In this document: positions 1 through 6,555 of the stretch, in pieces
How positions within the stretch are numbered: the stretch's first letter is position 1
Layout: each line of letters opens with the position of its first letter
Assembly (NCBI GenBank): GCA_050331475.1
Contig: JBHJGU010000055.1
Span: 1 to 7,675, forward strand
Length of the DNA stretch: 7,675 nt
Direction: 5' to 3'
From: JBHJGU01 sp050331475
GTDB taxonomy: Bacteria; Pseudomonadota; Alphaproteobacteria; Caulobacterales; Maricaulaceae
Translations under genes and position numbers: made by a program
Notes under the pieces: generated by a model
Seen by the model: the letters and a program-made list of their open reading frames with translations, nothing else
Database searches by the model: none
Told to the model about the DNA's origin: nothing

Positions 1-11
1 ATTTTTAAGGT

Positions 12-326
12 TTAGTCGTCCCCGGCGTGTTTGATCGGCGCGCCGCGTGAAGCGTCGCTGCGCTCGCGCCACTCCTTACCGGGCTTGAAAAACGCCACGC
101 GTTTTTCTTTCACTTGAACCGGTTCGCCGGTGCGCGGATTGCGTCCCACCCGCGCGGGCCGTTCGCGCACGGAAAACGCGCCGAAGCCGCGCAGCTCCAC
201 GCGCTCGCCCCGCTCCAGCGCCTTGGCGATTTCTTCAAAAATGGCGCTGACGACCCGCTCGACGTCGCGCTGGAACAATTGTGGATTTTCGGCCGCCAAT
301 TTGGCGATCAACTCGGATTTGATCAT
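12..326 (-). CDS. ihfB: Integration host factor subunit beta (IHF-beta)
   Basis: The 104-residue product is a DNA-bending HU/IHF-family protein that pairs with IHF-alpha and acts in the nucleoid in recombination, replication and promoter architecture. Seen: the start MIKSELIAKLA, the RDVERVVSAIFEEI helix, the core VELRGFGAFSVRER, and the beta-arm signature GRNPRTGEPV (about residues 61-70), whose proline intercalates into DNA in the family. The FFKPGKEWRER segment matches the conserved C-terminal region, with Trp where Leu is usual. A polar tail of about 15 residues makes it slightly longer than typical IHF-beta (about 94-100). The start is supported by a strong purine-rich ribosome site (GGGGAGGA) about 4 bases upstream. 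It lies downstream of rpsA, the common alphaproteobacterial arrangement, but behind an intrinsic terminator, so it may be separately transcribed. The beta rather than alpha assignment rests on the N-terminal sequence and the rpsA linkage. Confidence 0.95.
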   Translation of the reverse strand: MIKSELIAKLAAENPQLFQRDVERVVSAIFEEIAKALERGERVELRGFGAFSVRERPARVGRNPRTGEPVQVKEKRVAFFKPGKEWRERSDASRGAPIKHAGDD

Positions 327-346
327 GTGGTCCTCCCCTCGCAGAC

Positions 347-378
347 TTTAGGCTGGCGCAGGCGAGGGGGAGCGTCAA
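347..378 (-). promoter_or_regulatory. Candidate ihfB promoter (weak)
   Basis: On the minus strand a good -35-like TTGACG (373-378) is followed 20 bases later by CCTAAA (347-352), in the gap between the rpsA terminator and the ihfB start. The spacing is longer than the usual 16-18 bases and the -10 is poor, so this is only a candidate. Its attraction is positional: ihfB lies behind a strong terminator and would otherwise depend on readthrough. Confidence 0.25.
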
Positions 379-394
379 GTGGTTGGCGTTGGTC

Positions 395-430
395 GTAAAA
401 CAAAGGCCGGCCCTGGGATGGGCCGGCCTT
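395..430 (-). terminator. Intrinsic terminator of rpsA
   Basis: A perfect 11-bp inverted repeat (AAGGCCGGCCC, 403-413; GGGCCGGCCTT, 420-430) encloses a 6-base loop. Read on the minus strand, the hairpin is followed by a T-rich run (TTTGTTTTA). The plus-strand side has no T-run, so the polarity fits the end of rpsA, whose stop is 25 bases upstream of the hairpin. Confidence 0.88.
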
Positions 431-455
431 GCGCCTGCAGGGTTTGGTGCAGACG

Positions 456-2147
456 CTATTCGCGGCCGCGCAGCGCCTCGCCCAGAATGTCGCCCAAGCT
501 CGCCCCGGAGTCGGCCGAGCCGTATTGCTCGATGGCCTCTTTCTCCTGGCTAATGTCCAGCGCTTTGATGGAGACGCCGACCCGGCGCGCGGCTTTGTCC
601 ACATTGGTCACGATGGCGTCGACCTTGTCGCCGACGGCGAACCGCTCAGGCCGCTGCTCGCCGCGATCCCGCGACAGATCGGATTTGCGGATGAAGCTTT
701 TGAGCGAATTGTCCGCGCCGAAGGTGACTTCGATGCCGCCCGAAGTCACTTCCGTGACGGTGCAGGTCACCACTTCGTTGCGACGCAATTCGCCCGACGC
801 CATGGGGTCGGAGCCCAATTGCTTGAGCCCTAGAGAAATGCGCTCTTTCTCGACGTCCACATCAAGAACTTTGGCCTCAAGCACATCGCCTTTATTGTAG
901 TTTTTAATCGCCTCTTCGCCCGGAAGCTCCCAGTCCAGATCGGACAAATGGATCATGCCGTCGATTTCTTCGTCGATGCCTAAGAATAAGCCGAATTCGG
1001 TGATGTTCTTAACCTCGCCCTGGACGGTCGTGCCCACCGGGTATTTGGCGATGAAGGCCTCCCACGGGTTGGCCATGCACTGCTTCACGCCCAAGGAGAT
1101 GCGGCGCTTGTCGCTGTCCACGTCCAAAACCATGACTTCGACTTCTTGGCTGGTCGAGACGATCTTGCCCGGGTGCACGTTCTTCTTGGTCCAACTCATT
1201 TCAGAAACGTGGACCAGGCCTTCCACGCCCGGTTCAAGCTCCACAAACGCGCCGTAATCGGTGATGTTGGTCACCCGGCCGCTGAAGCGCGCGCCGGCGG
1301 GGTATTTCAAGCCCACGCCTTCCCACGGATCGGACTGAAGCTGCTTCATGCCCAACGAGATCCGCTGGGTGTCCGGATTGATCTTGATGATCTGGACTTT
1401 CACCTGATCGCCGACCGCGAGCACCTGGCTGGGGTGGTTGACCCGGCTCCAGGACATGTCGGTGACGTGCAAAAGCCCGTCAATGCCGCCCAGATCGACG
1501 AATGCGCCATAGTCGGTGATGTTTTTGACCACGCCCTCGCGGACTTCGCCCTCGCCCAATTGATTGATGAGTTCAGCGCGCTGCTCGGCGCGGCTCTCCT
1601 CAAGCACGGCGCGGCGGGAGACCACAATATTGCCCCGCGGACGGGCCATTTTGAGGATGGCGAAGGGTTGGTCTTTGTCCATCAGCGGGCCGACATCGCG
1701 AACCGGGCGGATATCCACTTGGCTGCCCGGCAGGAACGCACCCGCGCCGCCCAGATCGACGCTGAACCCGCCTTTGACCCGCCCGACAATGCGACCGGTC
1801 ACCGGCTCTTGTTTCTCGAAGGATTTCTCTAAACGGTTCCAAGCATCCTCGCGGCGCGCTTTCTCGCGGCTGAGAATGGCGTCGCCGAGCGCGTTTTCGA
1901 TCCGGTCCAAGTAGACGTCCACGTCTTGGCCCGCCTCAATCGGCTCTTTTTCTCCATTGACCGTGAATTCGCGCAGCGGAATGCGGCCTTCCGTTTTCAG
2001 GCCGACATCAATCACCACAAAATCGTTTTCAATTGCGGTGATGCGGCCGCTGACGACTTGACCCTCCTCGAGCGCTTGCCCGGTGAGGCTCGCTTCGAGC
2101 ATGGCGGCGAAATCGTCGGTGGAAGGGGACAATGAGGTTTGAGACAT
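456..2147 (-). CDS. rpsA: 30S ribosomal protein S1
   Basis: The 563-residue product is ribosomal protein S1, which binds mRNA on the 30S subunit and helps start translation on structured leaders. Six OB-fold S1 repeats can be read at about residues 27-95, 113-178, 200-268, 286-355, 373-442 and 458-527. The central ones carry the repeated pattern G.V.NITDYGAFV (residues 205-217 and 290-302) and end with RISLG.KQ. The first two are divergent, as in the ribosome-docking repeats of the family. Length matches normal S1 (about 550-570). The start MSQTSLSPSTDDFAAML is typical of alphaproteobacterial S1, and GGAG lies 11 bases upstream of the ATG. The gene follows cmk after a roughly 215-bp leader and ends at TAG just before a strong terminator. 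No autoregulatory site could be identified. Confidence 0.98.
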   Translation of the reverse strand: MSQTSLSPSTDDFAAMLEASLTGQALEEGQVVSGRITAIENDFVVIDVGLKTEGRIPLREFTVNGEKEPIEAGQDVDVYLDRIENALGDAILSREKARREDAWNRLEKSFEKQEPVTGRIVGRVKGGFSVDLGGAGAFLPGSQVDIRPVRDVGPLMDKDQPFAILKMARPRGNIVVSRRAVLEESRAEQRAELINQLGEGEVREGVVKNITDYGAFVDLGGIDGLLHVTDMSWSRVNHPSQVLAVGDQVKVQIIKINPDTQRISLGMKQLQSDPWEGVGLKYPAGARFSGRVTNITDYGAFVELEPGVEGLVHVSEMSWTKKNVHPGKIVSTSQEVEVMVLDVDSDKRRISLGVKQCMANPWEAFIAKYPVGTTVQGEVKNITEFGLFLGIDEEIDGMIHLSDLDWELPGEEAIKNYNKGDVLEAKVLDVDVEKERISLGLKQLGSDPMASGELRRNEVVTCTVTEVTSGGIEVTFGADNSLKSFIRKSDLSRDRGEQRPERFAVGDKVDAIVTNVDKAARRVGVSIKALDISQEKEAIEQYGSADSGASLGDILGEALRGRE

Positions 2148-2362
2148 TGACGCGGAGGCTCCAAATCAGTCAGGTTTAGGCCGGTCGGTTGATTCCGACG
2201 GTCTTGCCGCACGCCCATCGCACGGCCAAAACGCTTTTACTGTACACGAAAATACGCCCGACGCCGACCGTATCCGGTCCGCGCGGCCGTGAACCCACAA
2301 TCAAACACGCTCACCGCACGGCCCAAGACCCGCACCGCGATCGGATGATTGAGTGTCGTCGC
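2148..2362 (-). other. cmk-rpsA intergenic leader
   Basis: This 215-bp gap is unusually long for an otherwise compact gene set and probably holds the rpsA promoter and leader. It contains two short inverted repeats: GTCGG/CCGAC with a 6-base loop (2184-2199) and GACCG/CGGTC with a 4-base loop (2266-2279). Between them is an AT-richer patch (about 2228-2254) that reads on the minus strand as GTATTTTCGTGTACAGTAAAA. TACAGT there could serve as a -10, but no convincing -35 lies 16-18 bases upstream, so no promoter is called. Confidence 0.35.
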
Positions 2363-2989
2363 CTAAGCGTTCCACGCCGTCTCAACGACAGCGATCGCTT
2401 GGTCGACGGCCGCGTCTATACTCAGTTCGGTCGTGTCAAGCAAGACGGCGTCGGGGGCGCGCTTCATCGGCGCGTCTCGGCGTTCGGTGTCGCGGCGATC
2501 GCGGTCGGCCAAGTCCGCGCGCAGCTTGGCTCGGTCCACCCCTTCCCCGCGGGCTTCGAGGTCGAGCGCGCGGCGTTCGGTGCGCGCGTCCAAGCTTGCG
2601 GTGACGAATAGTTTGACCGGCGCGTGGGGCTCAATCACCGTGCCGATATCGCGCCCGTCCAAAATGGCGCCCCCGGGCTGGGCGGCGAAGGCGCGCTGCC
2701 AATCGACCAGCGCGGCGCGAACCGAGCCGTGCGCGGCGACTTGGGAAGCGAGCGCGCCGATCTTCGCCGAGCGCAAATCGGGGTCGGCCAGGATCGCATC
2801 GTCGAGCGCGCGCGCGTGCTGCGCGGCCAGCATGGCGTCGGCTGGGTCCGCGCCGGCGCGCGTTAGGCTCAAGGCGGTTGCGCGGTAAAGCGCTCCGGTG
2901 TCCAGAACCGGCAATCCGAAGAGGGCGCCAAGGCGTTTGGCGATTGTGCCTTTGCCCGACCCCGCGGGTCCGTCAATGGCGATGATCAT
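2363..2989 (-). CDS. cmk: Cytidylate kinase
   Basis: The 208-residue cytosolic P-loop kinase phosphorylates CMP and dCMP with ATP, recycling pyrimidine nucleotides for RNA, DNA and CDP-lipid synthesis. Seen: the Walker A loop GPAGSGKGT near residue 7, the NMP-binding motif LDTGALYRA (about 29-37), DGRDIGTVI (about 111-119) and the lid-type arginine/aspartate cluster DRDRRDTERRDAP (about 162-174). Length is near the low end of the family (about 210-230). The ATG overlaps the aroA stop codon in ATGA, which suggests translational coupling. aroA-cmk-rpsA linkage is widespread in proteobacteria. It ends with TAG, and no terminator was seen before the rpsA leader. Confidence 0.97.
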   Translation of the reverse strand: MIIAIDGPAGSGKGTIAKRLGALFGLPVLDTGALYRATALSLTRAGADPADAMLAAQHARALDDAILADPDLRSAKIGALASQVAAHGSVRAALVDWQRAFAAQPGGAILDGRDIGTVIEPHAPVKLFVTASLDARTERRALDLEARGEGVDRAKLRADLADRDRRDTERRDAPMKRAPDAVLLDTTELSIDAAVDQAIAVVETAWNA

Positions 2990-4344
2990 GACATCGCGGC
3001 CGGCTCAAATCGTGCGCCCAGCGTGGTCATCAGGTCGAAAAAATTGGGGAAGCTGGTGGCGATCATACTGGCGTCGTCGATTGTGGCGCCGCGCTGGGCG
3101 GCGAGGCCGAGAACCAGCCCGGCCATGGCGATGCGGTGATCGTGGTGGGTTTCGATGACACCGCCGCCGGGAACCCCCGCCGGCCCCCGTCCTTCGACCA
3201 CCAGCCCGTCCTCCAAGTCTTCTACGGTCACGCCATTGGCGCGGAGCAGGGCCGCGGTGGCGGCCAAACGGTCGCTCTCTTTCACCCGAAGCTCCGCAAG
3301 CCCGCGCATAACCGTGCGGCCTTCGGCGAAGGCGGCGATCACTGCGAGGATCGGGAACTCGTCCACCATAGCGGGCACCCGATCGAGCGGAACCTCAACG
3401 CCCTTGAGCGTCCCGAAGCGGGCCGTCATCACGCCCACCGGCTCGCCGCCGGTCTTCCCGTCTGGGGCAATTGTCATATCCGCGCCCATGTCGCGCAGGG
3501 TGTCGTAAAGCCCGGTGCGGTGGGGGTTCAGCAATACCCTTGACACTGACACCGCGCTCTGCAGGCAGATCAGCGCCGCCGCGATCGGAAAAGCCGCGGA
3601 GGAAGGGTCCCCGGGCACAGTGACGTCGATCGCGTTCAGGCGGGTTGGGCCGGCAAGCTGGATCCGTGCGCGCGGGCCGTCGCGCTCAACGCTTAAGTCC
3701 GCGCCCATGGCGAGCAGCAGGTTCTCCGTGTGATCGCGGGTGGCGTGGGCCTCTTCCACCACGGTTGCGCCGGTTGCGCGCAGGCCCGCGAGCAGAACCG
3801 CAGATTTCACCTGCGCCGAAGCGATCGGCGGGGCGTAGGTTTGGGCTTTCGGCTCCGCCGCGCCTTGTAAGGTGAGCGGCAAATAGCCGGAGCCCCGCGC
3901 CAGAGCCTGGGCGCCGACGGCTTTGAGCGGTGCGAGGACGCGGCTCATCGGTCGGGCGCGCAAGCTTTCATCGCCGGTGACCGTGGCGGTGACGGGCGCG
4001 CCGGCCACCGCGCCTAGGGTCAACCGCACGCCCGTGCCCGCATTGCCGAAGTCAAGCACGTCTGCAGGGTCGCGCCAGCGGTCGTGTCCGGGGCTGGCGA
4101 CCCGCCAAACGCCGTCCTCCGATCGGGTGACGTCCGCGCCCAACGCCCGGACGGCGCCGATGGTCGCCAAAATGTCCGCGCCCTCTAGGAGGCCTTGGAC
4201 GCGGGTCTCGCCCTCGGCCAAAGCGCCAAACAAAATCGCGCGGTGAGATAAAGACTTATCGCCGGGCGCGCGCACATTGCCGTTTAAGCCCGCGCAATTT
4301 GGCGCGAAAACCGGGCCGCGCGCGAGGGTGTGTAAATCGGTCAT
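2986..4344 (-). CDS. aroA: 3-phosphoshikimate 1-carboxyvinyltransferase (EPSP synthase), class II-like
   Basis: The 452-residue cytosolic enzyme joins phosphoenolpyruvate to shikimate-3-phosphate, the sixth shikimate-pathway step, and is the target of glyphosate. Seen: PGDKSLSHR (residues 27-35, with K30, S31, R35), DFGNAGTGVRL (98-108), GDESLRARPM (124-133, R131), SAQVK (176-180), RDHTE (203-207), D328, VKESDRL (354-360) and HHDHRIAM (400-407). GDK, SAQ.K and R.H.E are class II (CP4-like) motifs; the fourth, N.TR, reads NPHR. The start at 4344 is chosen because conserved sequence begins soon after it and a weak GGGAC lies 7 bases upstream. The frame stays open for about 840 bases further upstream, but that part is antisense to the zinc-ribbon gene and tRNA-Ala and shows no EPSP synthase sequence. 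The next in-frame ATG (4401) would add 19 unsupported residues. Confidence 0.97.
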   Translation of the reverse strand: MTDLHTLARGPVFAPNCAGLNGNVRAPGDKSLSHRAILFGALAEGETRVQGLLEGADILATIGAVRALGADVTRSEDGVWRVASPGHDRWRDPADVLDFGNAGTGVRLTLGAVAGAPVTATVTGDESLRARPMSRVLAPLKAVGAQALARGSGYLPLTLQGAAEPKAQTYAPPIASAQVKSAVLLAGLRATGATVVEEAHATRDHTENLLLAMGADLSVERDGPRARIQLAGPTRLNAIDVTVPGDPSSAAFPIAAALICLQSAVSVSRVLLNPHRTGLYDTLRDMGADMTIAPDGKTGGEPVGVMTARFGTLKGVEVPLDRVPAMVDEFPILAVIAAFAEGRTVMRGLAELRVKESDRLAATAALLRANGVTVEDLEDGLVVEGRGPAGVPGGGVIETHHDHRIAMAGLVLGLAAQRGATIDDASMIATSFPNFFDLMTTLGARFEPAAMS

Positions 4345-4380
4345 TGGCAACGTCCCAGGGCGCGATAAAGGAATTTGGTT

Positions 4381-4409
4381 TTGACAGGACGCCCGGGGCA
4401 TGGCAACCG
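4381..4409 (+). promoter_or_regulatory. Candidate promoter of the acidic zinc-ribbon gene
   Basis: A perfect -35 consensus TTGACA (4381-4386) lies 52 bases before the start codon at 4438. The hexamer 17 bases downstream (CAACCG) is a poor -10, so only the -35 is convincing. The 93-bp divergent gap must also hold the aroA promoter, for which no clear site was found. Confidence 0.3.
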
Positions 4410-4437
4410 ACCGCGCCGCACGTGAAAAGGGACGTCC

Positions 4438-4914
4438 ATGCCGAAACCTGAACTTGGTGAGAAACAGCTCTGCCCAAATTGCGGCGCGAAGTTCTATGAT
4501 CTCGGCCGTCGTCCGGCGGTTTGCCCCAAATGCGCCCACGAATTCGACCCGTCTGAAATCCCCACTCGCGGTGGACGCGGCCGCAAGGCCGCTGAGACGG
4601 CGGTTAAAGAGGAAACGGAGGCGCCCGAAGCCGAAGACGAGAAGGACGACGAGGCGACCTGCGAGCCAGAGGACGCCGAGGACGCCAAGGAAATCGATCT
4701 GGAAGCCGACGCGCCGCCACCGACCTCGAGCGATGATGACGATGAGGACGAGGTGGACGATCTGGAGGCGGGCGGCTTCTCCGATGCGGACTCGGACGTG
4801 GACGACGACACTGAGGAAGAGGGCGAGGGCGTTGCGTTCATCGAAGATGACGACGACGACAGCCTGGATGACGATTTCACCGCGGTGGATGACGACGAGG
4901 AGACCGACGACTGA
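4438..4914 (+). CDS. FYDLN-acid / TIGR02300 family zinc-ribbon acidic protein
   Basis: The 158-residue product matches the alphaproteobacterial FYDLN-acid family of unknown function. Seen: the family N-terminus MPKPELGEK, a zinc-ribbon-like pair of CPNC (C12, C15) and CPKC (C29, C32), and the hallmark FYDL at 19-22, here followed by Gly instead of the usual Asn. Next comes a short basic stretch, TRGGRGRK (about 43-50), then a long low-complexity acidic tail of Asp/Glu runs to the C-terminus (about residues 57-158), probably disordered. There is no signal peptide or membrane segment, so it is likely cytoplasmic. The start has AAGGGA 5 bases upstream. It is divergent from aroA and 81 bp before tRNA-Ala, a recurrent neighbourhood for this family. 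The basic-then-acidic composition would suit a nucleic-acid- or protein-binding role, which is inference only. Confidence 0.92.
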   Translation: MPKPELGEKQLCPNCGAKFYDLGRRPAVCPKCAHEFDPSEIPTRGGRGRKAAETAVKEETEAPEAEDEKDDEATCEPEDAEDAKEIDLEADAPPPTSSDDDDEDEVDDLEAGGFSDADSDVDDDTEEEGEGVAFIEDDDDDSLDDDFTAVDDDEETDD

Positions 4915-4935
4915 TCCAACCGGTCGCCAAAAGGC

Positions 4936-4964
4936 TTGATCCGCCGCGTTGGGACCGGTACACA
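4936..4964 (+). promoter_or_regulatory. Candidate tRNA-Ala promoter
   Basis: TTGATC (4936-4941) and TACACA (4959-4964) are separated by exactly 17 bases and lie about 32 bases before the mature tRNA 5' end. Each box is an incomplete match to the housekeeping consensus (4/6 and 3/6). A GC-rich palindrome follows at once (4965-4970/4975-4980), which would fall near the transcript start. Confidence 0.35.
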
Positions 4965-4995
4965 CCGCGCTCTCGCGCGGGCGACCGCAGCGCAA

Positions 4996-5071
<76 letters not shown>

Positions 5072-5076
5072 TTTTC

Positions 5077-5121
5077 GATCTCACGCGAGTTCGCTGCGCT
5101 CACCGCTCCGATGGGGCGGCG
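5077..5121. repeat. 45-bp direct repeat, copy 1
   Basis: This begins GATCTCACGCG and ends GATGGGGCGGCG. It differs from copy 2 (5271-5315) by a single base (A versus G at the 12th position). Both copies directly follow CTCCACCATTTT: here after the real tRNA-Ala 3' end, in copy 2 after a tRNA-3'-like piece. The core TTCGCTGCGCTCACCGCTC gives an antisense frame reading SGERSEL. Confidence 0.9.
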
Positions 5122-5130
5122 AACGGTCGC

Positions 5131-5150
5131 CGGCGCCCGGTCGGGCGCTG
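5131..5150. other. Strong GC hairpin in repeat cluster
   Basis: CGGCGCCC (5131-5138) pairs with GGGCGCTG (5143-5150) over 8 bp (one G-T) with a GGTC tetraloop. It lies between the tRNA-Ala and the first tRNA-3'-like piece and has no following T-run, so it is not a classical terminator. It may be a structural element of a longer transcript. Confidence 0.6.
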
Positions 5151-5154
5151 GATG

Positions 5155-5191
5155 CCGGTTCGAGGATTGTTCTCTCACCTCCACCATTTTT
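5155..5191 (+). repeat. tRNA-3'-end-like repeat, copy A
   Basis: Starts CCGGTTCGAGG and ends ACCTCCACCA plus five T. TTCGA resembles the T-loop, and CTCCACCATTTT is identical to the 3' end of tRNA-Ala plus its first four downstream bases. The TTCGA-to-CCA distance is 28 bases against 23 in the real tRNA, so it is not an exact copy. It matches copy B (5232-5263) at 26 of 32 positions with no gaps. Confidence 0.75.
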
Positions 5192-5195
5192 GTTT

Positions 5196-5225
5196 GCGGG
5201 TAGCCGCCACACCAACCCTACCCGC
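5196..5225. other. Hairpin between the tRNA-3'-like repeats
   Basis: GCGGGTAG (5196-5203) and CTACCCGC (5218-5225) form a perfect 8-bp stem with a 14-base loop. The element sits exactly between copies A and B. It has no T-run directly after it. Confidence 0.55.
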
Positions 5226-5231
5226 GGGGTT

Positions 5232-5270
5232 CCGGTTCGAGGGGTCGCCTCTGACCTCCACCATTTTTTT
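5232..5270 (+). repeat. tRNA-3'-end-like repeat, copy B, ending in T7
   Basis: Starts CCGGTTCGAGG and ends ACCTCCACCA followed by seven T. Inside it GGGGTC can pair with GACCTC (one G-T) around a 6-base loop, five bases before the T7 run. It might therefore stop transcription from the tRNA, although the spacing is not that of a classical terminator. It is followed immediately by copy 2 of the 45-bp repeat. Confidence 0.7.
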
Positions 5271-5315
5271 GATCTCACGCGGGTTCGCTGCGCTCACCGC
5301 TCCGATGGGGCGGCG
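5271..5315. repeat. 45-bp direct repeat, copy 2
   Basis: Identical at 44 of 45 positions to 5077-5121. The two copies start 194 bp apart, and both abut a CTCCACCAT(n) sequence. The arrangement could reflect a duplicated segment carrying tRNA-3'-like sequence plus this tail. Confidence 0.9.
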
Positions 5316-5584
5316 TTGAGGCTCCCCCGCGCGAAGCGCACTTAAGGCTGAAACCGGGGTCATGGACGGTTCACGGGAAGCCCGAGAGGAAGGCGTCTCC
5401 AACGTCAATGCGAAACGCGATGCGACGGGTGCGGCGCAGCTCGCCCGTGAAACCTTTGCCCGTTCCGCGGCGTTGTATCCTGCGCAACGCGGCCTTGACC
5501 TGACGCTCTGGGATCACCACCTTCTCACGCCGCGCGGGGGCGCATGAGAACGCGTCGCGGTTGATCCGAAGAGGAGACGAACCG

Positions 5585-6481
5585 ATGTCGAACACCCAAT
5601 CCTTGGCTTTGACGGTGTCTCCGGAAGCGGGGCTGAGCCGGTATCTCGCCGAGATCCGCAAATTTCCCATGCTGGAGCCGGATCAGGAGTTCATGCTCGC
5701 CAAGCGCTGGACCGAGCATGAGGACACCGAAGCCGCCCACACCCTGGTCACCTCGCATCTGCGCCTGGTGGCCAAAATCGCCATGGGCTATCGCGGCTAT
5801 GGCCTGCCGATCGCGGAGGTGATCTCAGAGGGCAATGTGGGCCTCATGCAGGCGGTGAAGAAATTCGACCCCGACAAGGGCTTCCGGCTGGCCACCTACG
5901 CCATGTGGTGGATCCGCGCCGCGATCCAGGAATACGTGCTGCGCTCTTGGTCGCTGGTTAAAATGGGCACCACGGCGGCCCAGAAAAAGCTGTTCTTTAA
6001 TCTGCGGCGCATGAAGGGCGAGATCCAAGCGCTCGAAGAGGGCGATCTCAAACCCGAACAGGTGGAGCACATCGCCACCAAGCTCGGCGTCACCGAGGAC
6101 GATGTGGTGCAGATGAACCGCCGGCTCTCCGGGCCGGACAGCTCTCTGAACGCCCCCATGCGCTCGGACAGCGAAGCCGAATGGCAGGACTGGCTGGAGG
6201 ATAATGACGCGGTCAGCCAAGAGGTCGAACTCGCCGAGACCGAAGAGTTCGACGCCCGCATGAGCTTGCTGCAAGAGGCCATGGGCGTGCTCACCGAGCG
6301 CGAGAAGCACATCCTCAACGAGCGCCGGCTGACCGAGGCGCCGAAGACGCTCGAAGACCTCTCCCACGTCTATAACGTCAGCCGCGAGCGGGTGCGCCAG
6401 ATCGAGGTGCGCGCGTTTGAAAAACTCCAGAAAGAAATGAAAAAGCTCGCCCGCGACAAAGGCTTAATGGGCGCGGTTTAG
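5585..6481 (+). CDS. rpoH: RNA polymerase heat-shock sigma factor RpoH (sigma-32)
   Basis: The 298-residue product directs RNA polymerase to heat-shock promoters (chaperones and proteases). Seen: region 1.2 around LSRYLAEIRKFPMLEPDQE (17-35), region 2 from HLRLVAKIA (58-66) through EGNVGLMQAVKKFDP (82-96) to LATYAMWWIRAAIQEYVLR (102-120), the RpoH-specific box QKKLFFNLR (133-141), region 3 with ATKLGVTEDDV (154-164), and region 4 ending in the helix-turn-helix TLEDLSHVYNVSRERVRQIE (265-284). Length is normal for alphaproteobacterial RpoH (about 290-300). The ATG at 5585 is preferred over the in-frame TTG at 5561 because GAGGAG lies 8 bases upstream and the homologous sequence begins here. It stands alone between the repeat region and the TPR gene; no terminator was seen after it. 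Whether this is the only RpoH in the genome cannot be told. Confidence 0.97.
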   Translation: MSNTQSLALTVSPEAGLSRYLAEIRKFPMLEPDQEFMLAKRWTEHEDTEAAHTLVTSHLRLVAKIAMGYRGYGLPIAEVISEGNVGLMQAVKKFDPDKGFRLATYAMWWIRAAIQEYVLRSWSLVKMGTTAAQKKLFFNLRRMKGEIQALEEGDLKPEQVEHIATKLGVTEDDVVQMNRRLSGPDSSLNAPMRSDSEAEWQDWLEDNDAVSQEVELAETEEFDARMSLLQEAMGVLTEREKHILNERRLTEAPKTLEDLSHVYNVSRERVRQIEVRAFEKLQKEMKKLARDKGLMGAV

Positions 6482-6555
6482 GCCGGCTTTAAGTCTCGAC
6501 CCTGGTGCACACACGGCCAACGTGCTAAACGCGGTCCCGCATCGGGGGATCGGGC

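Larger units (their letters stand above)
5072..5584. other. Gene-poor region between tRNA-Ala and rpoH
   Basis: This 513-bp stretch has no convincing gene. Its first part (to 5315) is a cluster of tRNA-3'-like pieces, a 45-bp direct repeat and two hairpins, listed separately. Its second part (5316-5584) has no clear promoter, hairpin or conserved gene. A 61-codon frame (5362-5547, plus) is open, but it lacks a good ribosome site, shows no third-position GC bias beyond background and resembles nothing I know. The rpoH promoter must lie here or upstream; TTGACC at 5495-5500 is a possible -35 without a matching -10. Confidence 0.6.

Noticed and set aside
1146..1832. 228-codon plus-strand frame inside rpsA
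   Set aside because: It is a shadow of the six-repeat S1 gene in GC-rich DNA, with no domain of its own.
5155..5186. Additional complete tRNA genes in the repeat cluster
   Set aside because: Only 3'-like ends are present; no acceptor 5' strand, D-arm or anticodon arm can be paired with them.
5072..5315. CRISPR array
   Set aside because: The repeats are only two or three, unequal in spacing and tRNA-3'-like, with no regular spacers.
5081..5408. Minus-strand frames across the repeat cluster (containing SGERSEL-type sequence)
   Set aside because: They are translations of the DNA repeats; the protein-level similarity follows from the repeated DNA, and no ribosome sites or domains are seen.
5362..5547. 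61-codon plus-strand frame before rpoH
   Set aside because: It has no good ribosome site, a third-position GC fraction about equal to background, and no recognisable motif; described only within the gene-poor region.
5561..5584. TTG start for rpoH giving eight extra residues
   Set aside because: The ATG at 5585 has GAGGAG at good spacing and matches the family N-terminus; the TTG lies upstream of that ribosome site.
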